DNA of 5,626 nucleotides. Origin: Phycisphaerae bacterium. GTDB taxonomy: Bacteria > Planctomycetota > Phycisphaerae > WQYP01. Shown here piece after piece: positions 1-5,563 of this stretch. Position 1 is the first letter of the stretch. Every line of letters begins with the position of its first letter. Position numbers and translations under genes: made by a program. The stretch spans positions 1 to 5,626 of the forward strand of contig JABEVA010000215.1 in NCBI GenBank assembly GCA_013044065.1. The letters are read 5' to 3'. The notes below the pieces were generated by a model. It was not told the origin of the DNA, searched no databases, and saw only the letters and a list, made by a program, of their open reading frames with translations.

Positions 1-1199
1 GCAATGATCACGCCCACGGCCACATGGGTTACCTGGTAATCACTGGTGCCCACATGCCCGGTCATCCCCACCCCGTAATTCAACCCGCCTGTAGCCGCCG
101 GCGATGACGGACTCGGATAAGCGCTCGGGATCGCACCGGGATATCCACCCTGATAACCACCCGGCGGTCCATTGGGCATTCCGCCGTTATAACCAGGGGC
201 CGCACCACCCGGCTGATACGGGTTATACCCCGGTTGGGCGCTGGGGGCCGCACCGGCGTTTAAAAACACTCCACCTCTGGGAATCATCACCGGCCCCAGA
301 TTGGATCCAGCAGATAAGGATCCGCGGCCCGTCTTCACATTGGCTCCGACGCGAACGTAAAACAACTGCTTGATCGCGGAATCCGCCACATCCCGACTGC
401 CACGGTTGGTCAGGACAATGGCATGAACCACGTCGCTTTGCAGCCACGAATCCACGAACGCGTTATAGATATCCAGCGAAGACGGCACGGCGTTGGTGCT
501 TTGTACAAAATTGCGTTCCTGGAAACAAAAACGCCCGGCATAAATGCTACAGCGTGCCGCAACCTGAAAAATCGCCTGCCGCGTCAGTTGTCGGGAAATA
601 CGCGATTCCTCTAACTTGCCGCTATGTCGATGCACCAATCTAAAATGGATCTGCGACAAACGCCGCCTGATCAACCGCTGGATTTGCCCTTCCGACGGCG
701 GCATCGCCGCATGAAGTTGCGCCAGCCAGCCACGGGGATTGCGCCCCGCGGAATCAAACAGACGTTGATAATCGCGTTTGAAGTTGGCCAGCCGCACCAA
801 GTTATGATTCGACTGGGGCAATAAATGCGGCTCGGGAACCCCCGCCAAAAGCGGAATCACCGGTCCTTTAGGACCGTATGGAAATACCACGCGGCCCCGG
901 CTGTTGATGCCCACGGCACTGGCCTTAATTTCCCGGGCCTGATCCTGCATCAACTTCTGAACCTGTTGCTTGCGATTGATGATTTCCGGGATGATCGGGC
1001 CAACGAAAGGCGGCTGGCCGGGAATGTGGATGGTTTGTTGCGCCAGACTTTTGGCTACACCCACGGTACTTAGACTCGTAGACATTTCCCGCCGCAATCG
1101 CGTTGACCATCTCGCCAGCGGATATTGCAGCGACACCAAAGCCACCACCACCACCAGCGACAGAATGATCATCAGCAGATTGTTCTTGATGAAATTCAT
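1..1199 (-). CDS. Single-pass membrane protein in the PilO/GspM position, 3' end outside the window
   Basis: This frame is open without a stop for 399 codons from the ATG at 1199 to the left edge, so the C-terminus is missing. The start follows AAAGGA with a 5-nt gap. An in-frame ATG two codons upstream overlaps that Shine-Dalgarno and is less likely. Residues 1-7 are short and polar (MNFIKNN), and 8-26 form a hydrophobic helix rich in Leu, Ile and Val, giving an N-in single-pass topology. Residues 70-95 look helical and charged, 100-300 look globular with Cys217 and Cys225, 316-372 are Pro/Gly/Tyr/Asn-rich, and the visible end (about 380-399) looks like a beta strand. I recognise no family by sequence. 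It lies 137 bp downstream of the PilM-PilN fusion, with the membrane anchor and periplasmic layout expected of PilO or GspM. A role as third subunit of the pilus inner-membrane platform is therefore inferred from context. The reading frame is secure; the function is tentative. Confidence 0.82.
   Translation of the reverse strand, partial: MNFIKNNLLMIILSLVVVVALVSLQYPLARWSTRLRREMSTSLSTVGVAKSLAQQTIHIPGQPPFVGPIIPEIINRKQQVQKLMQDQAREIKASAVGINSRGRVVFPYGPKGPVIPLLAGVPEPHLLPQSNHNLVRLANFKRDYQRLFDSAGRNPRGWLAQLHAAMPPSEGQIQRLIRRRLSQIHFRLVHRHSGKLEESRISRQLTRQAIFQVAARCSIYAGRFCFQERNFVQSTNAVPSSLDIYNAFVDSWLQSDVVHAIVLTNRGSRDVADSAIKQLFYVRVGANVKTGRGSLSAGSNLGPVMIPRGGVFLNAGAAPSAQPGYNPYQPGGAAPGYNGGMPNGPPGGYQGGYPGAIPSAYPSPSSPAATGGLNYGVGMTGHVGTSDYQVTHVAVGVII
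84..254 (-). other. Pro/Gly/Tyr/Asn-rich low-complexity segment of the PilO-position protein
   Basis: Codons 316-372 encode a run dominated by Pro, Gly, Ala, Tyr, Asn and Gln, with recurring PGYN and GGYP/GGYQ motifs. No charged residue appears in the segment. Such composition is normally disordered. By the predicted topology it lies outside the cytoplasm. It probably acts as a flexible linker before a beta-strand-like segment (about 380-399, for example YQVTHVAVGVII). Confidence 0.7.
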
Positions 1200-1204
1200 G
1201 CACA

Positions 1205-1210
1205 TCCTTT
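1205..1210 (-). promoter_or_regulatory. Ribosome binding site of the PilO-position gene
   Basis: AAAGGA on the minus strand lies 5 nt before the ATG at 1199. It also spans the in-frame ATG at 1205, which therefore has no room for a ribosome binding site of its own. This settles the start at 1199. Confidence 0.6.
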
Positions 1211-1336
1211 AGAGATTTTCCGCAGCCGGCGCGACGATCCTCAGCCACCCCGATATCTTACCCGACATTTTCATTGCGTGCGACTCCACAACAACGGTCC
1301 ATCCACCCCCGGCTGCCTCCCGCTTTGCCAGCATGG

Positions 1337-3409
1337 TTATTGGCCATATCCTGCCACCGCCGGCCGGGCCGGGCCGGCACTGCGCAGGTAAACCAGCACG
1401 GTCATCTCAAAGGCCGTCGCGCTGGTTAGCGACCGGCCATTATCCGGATTAATGACGCCCAGCTTGGGCTGACTTTGTCCCCCATACGGCGCACCTGGAT
1501 ACCCACCATTGCCCGTTTGAAAGTTACCACCAGGATTAAATTGCGGAAAAGCGCCCGGCGGATTGCCGTTGGTGGGTCCGGAATTCGCGGGTGCCGGTGT
1601 CGGCGATGTGGCCGACTTAGGCTCGAAGCTGGACAGGAATTCCTTGACAAAAGGACCGAGATCGGAACCCCACGGGTGGAAACCAACGGCCTCCCCTTGC
1701 ACGGCCCGCCGGCCGATTCTGGAAATCTGCAGTACGTTGGGCGGGACGACGATGTAAAATGGAAGTGGTGTGGCCTGCACGCCATTTTGCGCCGCGGGGC
1801 GGGTGGTGGAACCCGCTTGGTGCCGCGGGGCATTGTGCTGGAGCGCCGCCATAAAGTGCTCCAAAATAAAAGGTGCCTGCCGATACGGCGTATAGCCGTG
1901 AATCGTGAGCACAAAACCCCTTTTACTTTGCGGTGCCCCGCCGGTAGTCCGAACGGTCATATTCGGCACATATTTCGACGTGATCGACTGAATCATTATC
2001 TTCCAGTCCACACCCGCCCCCTGTGGCATCGGCCCGGCCTGCGGCAACGATTTGTAGAGGGTGGAAATTATTTCCGGCCAGACGCGGCGATCAGCACCCA
2101 TCGCCAGGTAGCGCTGCACCTGTCCCAGATTTTTAAGATACGTATTGCTGACATCGTTATAATCAGCCTGCCACTGCGAAACCTTATGGATAAAAATATT
2201 ATTTTGCGTAAGCTGCGGATTATGCACACTCGTTTGATAGGCGCTTTTGTCCAGGTAATACCGGCCATACGCCACCATCGCCGACACCGCCACCAGGGCC
2301 GCGGTGGCGATAAACCACGGACGCTTCCGCGCCCAGAGCATTTTACGGGCGATTTCCACCGGCAACAGGTTGCTTTCAACCGTAGCGAGATCCAACCCCT
2401 GCAGGGCCAGCCCATACGCCACCGGCAGCCCCAGAATATGCTCCCCCATGCTGGCCTGCAGCTTGGCTTCGCCGGTCACCTTGCTGAAACTGTCCAACCG
2501 TCGCACTTCCATGCCCAAATACTGTTGCAGGTATTTTTGCAGGTTGGAAAGCTGAAACGAATTGCCCGTTCCCACAATCTGTTCAATTTTGTTATCCCGG
2601 TGTCCACTGTTGTAATAGCCGATGGACCGCTGAATCTCCGGGACCAGATCCGCAAATGTCGGGCGCATGGCCTGAAATATCTGCCGGGCGTATTTGCTCG
2701 TGGCCGCGGTCTTTTTGAGTTGCTCCGCCCGCCGAAACTGCTGCTTGAAGCTCTTGGCCAGAGCCTCTGTAAAGCTGTTACCGCCAAGGTTAATGGTGCG
2801 CAACCACAAGCGCCCCTGATCCATCATGATAAGATCCGAGTGGTCGGCGCCAATATCCAGAACAATGGTACCCTTGTCCTTGACCGCCTGTTCATAGGTC
2901 ATGGCATTGTAGATCGCCAGCGGGGCAATCTGCACGCCATGCACGGTCACCCCCGCCGTGCGAAAATCCGCCAGCAACTGCGCCACGATATCCTTTTTAA
3001 TGGCAAAGATGCCGATCTCCACGTCCGGAGAATCCGCATTCTGAAAACTATGATAATCCCAGTTGACCTGATCCAGCGGAAACGGGATTTGCTGAATCGC
3101 CTCAAAGCGCACAATTTCCGGAATCTTGCGCGGCTCCACCGGTGGCAACTTGACAAACCGCGCAAAGCTCGTCGCGCCCGGAGCGCTCACAAATACCTTC
3201 TCTCCCCGGAGCGGATTGCGATCCAGAAGTTTCCGCAGCGACTGCCCCACCACCTCGCGACGGTCCACATCCGGTTCGGTGAGAAAACGCTCGTGCTCGA
3301 TAACCTCGACCGCCAAAACTTCCAGTTTGCCGCCCTGCAACTGGAGTTTAAGCGCCTTCAGCGACGTCGTGCCGATATCAATGCCCCATGCCGTTCGAGA
3401 ACCAGCCAT
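1337..3409 (-). CDS. pilM: PilM-PilN fusion, type IV pilus inner-membrane platform protein (690 aa)
   Basis: PilM is an actin-like cytoplasmic ATP-binding protein that docks the N-terminal tail of PilN and links the pilus motor to the PilN/PilO complex. Residues 1-345 match PilM. The phosphate-1 loop is GIDIGTTSLKAL (9-20). The family block VKLPPVEPRKIPEIVRFEA runs from 86 to 104, followed by QQIPFPLDQVNWDY to 119. The phosphate-2 loop is IVLDIGADHSDLI (182-194), and the adenosine loop is a degenerate VGTGNS (279-284). Residues 346-350 read SNLLP, like the INLLP peptide by which PilN binds PilM. A membrane helix follows at 365-384, then a periplasmic domain with a Pro/Gly/Asn-rich insert at 598-650 and a final strand AFEMTVLVYLR (666-676). 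A stand-alone PilM is about 350 aa, so this is PilM plus PilN, arranged like GspL. The ATG at 3409 has AGGAG 5 nt upstream. An in-frame extension to the ATG at 3484 has no ribosome binding site and would put 25 extra residues before the actin fold. Family assignment is firm; the PilN identity of the second half rests on the NLLP motif and topology. Confidence 0.93.
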   Translation of the reverse strand: MAGSRTAWGIDIGTTSLKALKLQLQGGKLEVLAVEVIEHERFLTEPDVDRREVVGQSLRKLLDRNPLRGEKVFVSAPGATSFARFVKLPPVEPRKIPEIVRFEAIQQIPFPLDQVNWDYHSFQNADSPDVEIGIFAIKKDIVAQLLADFRTAGVTVHGVQIAPLAIYNAMTYEQAVKDKGTIVLDIGADHSDLIMMDQGRLWLRTINLGGNSFTEALAKSFKQQFRRAEQLKKTAATSKYARQIFQAMRPTFADLVPEIQRSIGYYNSGHRDNKIEQIVGTGNSFQLSNLQKYLQQYLGMEVRRLDSFSKVTGEAKLQASMGEHILGLPVAYGLALQGLDLATVESNLLPVEIARKMLWARKRPWFIATAALVAVSAMVAYGRYYLDKSAYQTSVHNPQLTQNNIFIHKVSQWQADYNDVSNTYLKNLGQVQRYLAMGADRRVWPEIISTLYKSLPQAGPMPQGAGVDWKIMIQSITSKYVPNMTVRTTGGAPQSKRGFVLTIHGYTPYRQAPFILEHFMAALQHNAPRHQAGSTTRPAAQNGVQATPLPFYIVVPPNVLQISRIGRRAVQGEAVGFHPWGSDLGPFVKEFLSSFEPKSATSPTPAPANSGPTNGNPPGAFPQFNPGGNFQTGNGGYPGAPYGGQSQPKLGVINPDNGRSLTSATAFEMTVLVYLRSAGPARPAVAGYGQ
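1460..1618 (-). other. Pro/Gly/Asn-rich low-complexity insert in the PilM-PilN protein
   Basis: Codons 598-650 encode a stretch rich in Pro, Gly, Asn, Ser and Thr (for example TSPTPAPANSGPTNGNPPG, then NPGGNF, GGYPGAPYGG). It splits the C-terminal periplasmic region between a helix-like segment ending near residue 596 and the last beta strand near 666-676. It is very probably disordered. It resembles the linker in the adjacent downstream gene in composition and in position before a strand. Confidence 0.7.
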
Positions 3410-3414
3410 ACCAA

Positions 3415-3419
3415 CTCCT
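3415..3419 (-). promoter_or_regulatory. Ribosome binding site that sets the pilM start
   Basis: AGGAG on the minus strand stands 5 nt before the ATG at 3409. The in-frame upstream ATGs at 3484, 3478 and 3472 have no comparable site. The protein beginning at 3409 starts directly with the actin-fold strand, as in other PilM proteins. Confidence 0.8.
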
Positions 3420-3603
3420 GGCCGTTGCCGACCAATTCCGACGCCGCTGACCGCGTTAATCAGCGGCACCATTGACATTCCCATGATCTTGGGTTGAGCC
3501 CCGGCGGCCCACCCAGCTCTCCCACGCCGCCGGAAGCCCCACCGCCTGCGGCGGCCAACGCTTCTTCGGACGCCCCAGCCGCCCCCACACTTCCATAGTC
3601 TGT

Positions 3604-3624
3604 AATAAGAACCCGAAACGGGCT
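3604..3624 (-). terminator. Weak intrinsic terminator candidate after the ABC cassette
   Basis: About 19 nt after the ATPase stop codon the minus strand can fold AGCCCG / CGGGTT around a TTT loop. This is a 6-bp stem with one G-U pair. It is followed by CTTATT, which is T-rich but interrupted. Its position at the end of the cassette suits a transcription end. The short stem and imperfect T tract make it a weak one. Confidence 0.35.
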
Positions 3625-3633
3625 ACACGTCAA
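3605..3633 (-). promoter_or_regulatory. Possible sigma-70-like promoter for pilM
   Basis: On the minus strand TTGACG (3633-3628) and TCTTAT (3610-3605) are separated by 17 nt. The -35 matches the consensus at five of six positions and the -10 at four of six. It lies about 195 bp before the pilM start, so it would give a long leader. The spacer contains the hairpin called separately as a possible terminator, so the two readings compete or the elements overlap. The -10 is weak and promoter consensus in this lineage is uncertain. Confidence 0.3.
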
Positions 3634-3642
3634 GTCAAATTT

Positions 3643-4407
3643 TCAGTGCATCTGGCCGGCGTCAATGGTGACCTCATCGCGGCGCTGGATTTTTTCCACC
3701 GCACCATCGCGAATCCAGAAAATTCGATCGGAAATGTCCAGCATTTTCAGGTCATGGGTGGCACTGATCACCGTCACCCCGCGTTCCCGATTCATTTCTT
3801 TGAGCAGGCCAATAATGGCCTTGCCCGTATTTAAATCCAGATTTCCGGTCGGCTCATCGGCCAAAATAATCGCCGGATCATTGGCAAAAGCCCGGGCAAT
3901 GGCCACGCGCTGCTGCTGGCCACCCGAGAGTTGTGAGGGTTTATTGTCAATCCGATGCCCCAGTTCCACCCGCTCCAAAATGGCCTTGGCTTTGTCCCGG
4001 GCGTCCGCCTCCAGCATCCCGCCGAAGATCATGGGCAGGGCCACATTCTCCAGAGCGGTCATCACCGGGATCAGATTAAAGGTCTGAAAAATATACCCGA
4101 TTTTCCGACAACGCAGCCACGCCAGTTCCAGGGCGTCGAGTTGGGCCACATCCACCTCATCAATAAACACTTTGCCGGAACTGGGCTTATCCAGGCCGCC
4201 GATGGCGTTAAACAATGTGGATTTGCCCGATCCGGATGGACCCATGATAGATATGTATTCTCCACGATAAATCGTCACGCTCACACCCTTCAGGGCCTGG
4301 AGCGTCTGATCGCCCATGCGATATTCCTTCACCACATTGATGGTACGCACAATTTCCTCGCGCCCCTGGGGAGCCGCCGTTGTTTGGGCTGTCATCACCA
4401 CGTTCAT
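3643..4407 (-). CDS. ABC transporter ATP-binding protein, LolD/MacB class (254 aa)
   Basis: This is the cytoplasmic ATPase that powers the neighbouring FtsX-type permease. All core motifs are intact: Walker A GPSGSGKST (56-64), Q-loop Gln108 in GYIFQTFNL, signature LSGGQQQRVAIARA (160-173), Walker B with catalytic Glu in ILADEPTGNLD (181-191, Glu185) and the H-loop His218 in SATHD. The VMTALENVALPM segment and DEPTGNLD are typical of the MacB/LolD/FtsE group rather than nutrient importers. Length is close to the family's usual 220-250 aa. The start is uncertain. The ATG at 4407 directly abuts GGAG with no spacer, while GTG at 4401 or 4398 or ATG at 4395 would have 6, 9 or 12 nt. The N-terminus may therefore be up to four residues shorter. 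The gene lies 59 bp after the permease, with a terminator-like hairpin in the gap. Substrate cannot be told from the sequence: lipoprotein release, peptide or antibiotic export are all possible. Confidence 0.95.
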   Translation of the reverse strand: MNVVMTAQTTAAPQGREEIVRTINVVKEYRMGDQTLQALKGVSVTIYRGEYISIMGPSGSGKSTLFNAIGGLDKPSSGKVFIDEVDVAQLDALELAWLRCRKIGYIFQTFNLIPVMTALENVALPMIFGGMLEADARDKAKAILERVELGHRIDNKPSQLSGGQQQRVAIARAFANDPAIILADEPTGNLDLNTGKAIIGLLKEMNRERGVTVISATHDLKMLDISDRIFWIRDGAVEKIQRRDEVTIDAGQMH

Positions 4408-4411
4408 CTCC

Positions 4412-4431
4412 AAAAAAGGGCACCCTGCCCC
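4412..4431 (-). terminator. Intrinsic terminator or attenuator between permease and ATPase
   Basis: On the minus strand GGGCA (4430-4426), loop GGG and TGCCC (4422-4418) form a 5-bp stem, extendable by one G-U pair. TTTTTT (4417-4412) and then the GGAG before the ATPase start follow directly. This is a textbook intrinsic terminator layout placed inside an apparent operon. A competing stem CTGCC (4442-4438) with GGCAG (4429-4425) uses the same bases as the terminator's left arm, so an attenuation switch is conceivable. Confidence 0.5.
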
Positions 4432-4466
4432 AACCCTGGCAGCCCCCACCCGGAAGCGCTGCAGCT

Positions 4467-5117
4467 TTATACCTCGACCCGCATCGCCGCAATAGGCTCC
4501 ATCCGGGCGGCTTTCCACGCCGGATACATCGCCGCCGCCGCCGTAATTGCCGTACCGATGCCTAAGGCCGCCAGGCAAACCCACGGAACGCCGCCCCATG
4601 GAATCAGCGACCAGGCGGCGGTTGAATAGCGTACCACCATCATTGCCGCCGCCAGGGCCACTCCCAGTACAATGCCGCACACCGTGCCGGCCACCCCCAG
4701 AAAAATGCTTTCGAGCAGAAACAGTTTCAATATAAAGGAATCCAGCGCCCCCAGGCATTTCATCGTGCCAATCTCGCGAAACCGCTCCATCACGCTCATC
4801 AGCATCGCATTGCTGATTCCGACCAGACACACCAGCAGCGAGAGACTGATCAACCATACCAACCGGCCGTTATCCGCCACCGGTTCATGTACCGCCAGGT
4901 GCGCCTTGGCCAACAGCGCCGTGCGAATCACCGGCCCAAAGCGGTTGCTCAGCCACACCTGCGTCAAAAACGCCATCGCCATGACAATGGTAATCAGCGT
5001 CAAGATGCTGCGCCCCAGCCGCACACGCATGGACTTAAGCGCAATTTCCACCGCCTTCGACAGCGGCAATTGCACCTGCCGTTGCACCTGCCCCACTGCT
5101 TTAACTGGTAAATTCAT
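4467..5117 (-). CDS. Minimal FtsX/MacB-type ABC transporter permease (216 aa)
   Basis: This is the membrane half of the ABC transporter. After a short cytoplasmic N-terminus, residues 19-35 form the amphipathic segment seen before TM1 in this family (AVEIALKSMRVRLGR). TM1 is about 36-56, TM2 86-108, TM3 135-162 and TM4 178-198. The coupling helix MERFREIGTMKCLGA (110-124) after TM2 and the closing YPAWKAARMEPIAAMRVE (198-215) are diagnostic of FtsX-like permeases. MacB, LolC and LolE carry a periplasmic domain of about 200 residues between TM1 and TM2. Here only some 30 residues (57-85) remain and the protein is about half the usual length. No frameshift is apparent, as the reading frame is continuous and both conserved ends are intact. 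The start ATG at 5117 overlaps the preceding stop (ATGA) and has GGAG 9 nt upstream, so translation is probably coupled to the PqqD-like gene. It may act as a homodimer or pair with a permease encoded outside the window. Confidence 0.92.
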   Translation of the reverse strand: MNLPVKAVGQVQRQVQLPLSKAVEIALKSMRVRLGRSILTLITIVMAMAFLTQVWLSNRFGPVIRTALLAKAHLAVHEPVADNGRLVWLISLSLLVCLVGISNAMLMSVMERFREIGTMKCLGALDSFILKLFLLESIFLGVAGTVCGIVLGVALAAAMMVVRYSTAAWSLIPWGGVPWVCLAALGIGTAITAAAAMYPAWKAARMEPIAAMRVEV

Positions 5118-5536
5118 GATCGTTTTCTCCGTCGGCGGCCGCTTGATGATTTTTCCCGCCCCACCACAAACGCCACCACGTTGCGTTTCACGAGCATATT
5201 CAAAAAACTCACCACGGCAATTTCCGCCTCACGCAAATTCACCGCGTGTTGGCTACCAAAACCACGTACCAATTCCTCCACCGTCATATCCCCCTGACAA
5301 TGCCGCCACACCCAGTCTCCCAGCGCGTCAATCTCAAATTGCCGCAACGCGGAGCGTCCGCCCATCAGACGCTGCCAGCCATTGAGCCGGGTCTGCCCAC
5401 GCAGAATCAACCGGCCATCCGCCAGCACCGTCCGCTCCACCTGGGGATTTTGCACGGGTATGGCCCGCAACATATTCTGTCGCTGCTGCTCATTGTTGCT
5501 GCGTCCGGAAAGCCACTGGAGCATACCACCGCTCAT
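5114..5536 (-). CDS. PqqD-fold protein, possible peptide-binding partner of the ABC transporter (140 aa)
   Basis: PqqD-fold proteins are small winged-helix peptide chaperones. In RiPP pathways they bind a precursor's leader peptide and present it to a modifying enzyme. The family region is residues 26-125: an opening AIPVQNPQVERTVLADGRLIL (26-46, like the N-terminal strands), then FEIDALGDWVWRHCQGDMTVEELV (67-90) and a C-terminal helical part ending FLNMLVKRNVVAFV (111-124). The D-LG-WVW--C-G--TVEEL pattern is the family hallmark. PqqD itself is about 90 aa; this protein adds about 25 N-terminal residues and a strongly basic tail GRRRRKRS. The ATG at 5536 has AGGA 3 nt upstream, a short but usable spacing; an alternative ATG at 5524 lacks a good site. 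The stop overlaps the permease start by four bases. No radical-SAM enzyme or precursor peptide is visible in the window, so a role in peptide or protein export is inferred from the tight operon. Confidence 0.8.
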   Translation of the reverse strand: MSGGMLQWLSGRSNNEQQRQNMLRAIPVQNPQVERTVLADGRLILRGQTRLNGWQRLMGGRSALRQFEIDALGDWVWRHCQGDMTVEELVRGFGSQHAVNLREAEIAVVSFLNMLVKRNVVAFVVGREKSSSGRRRRKRS

Positions 5537-5563
5537 AATTCCTACAACGCCACCGCCACCAAC

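Noticed and set aside
861..876. Perfect 6-bp inverted repeat CGGTCC-TTTA-GGACCG.
   Set aside because: It lies inside a coding region, has no T tract on the coding strand and is explained by the codons for YGPKGPV.
925..1248. A 107-codon minus-strand ORF across the start of the PilO-position gene.
   Set aside because: It is an out-of-frame shadow. The frame from 1199 has the ribosome binding site, a clear membrane helix and stays open for 399 codons.
1475..3475. A 666-codon open frame on the plus strand, antisense to pilM.
   Set aside because: It mirrors nearly the whole pilM gene, encodes an Arg/His/Leu-rich sequence with no recognisable domain, and is explained by codon bias of the GC-rich minus-strand gene.
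3410..3484. A 25-residue N-terminal extension of PilM starting at 3484.
   Set aside because: No ribosome binding site precedes 3484, while the internal ATG at 3409 has AGGAG at ideal spacing and starts exactly at the actin-fold strand.
3456..3596. A 46-codon minus-strand ORF in the ATPase-pilM gap.
   Set aside because: It has no Shine-Dalgarno, is Trp/Arg/Gly-rich and runs into the pilM leader. It looks like a chance frame in GC-rich DNA.
4408..4857. Extension of the ATPase frame 150 codons upstream to an ATG at 4857.
   Set aside because: It overlaps the well-supported permease in another frame. The added sequence is Gly/Arg-rich with no family match, and ABC ATPases begin close to residue 20 before Walker A strand motifs, as with the 4407 start.
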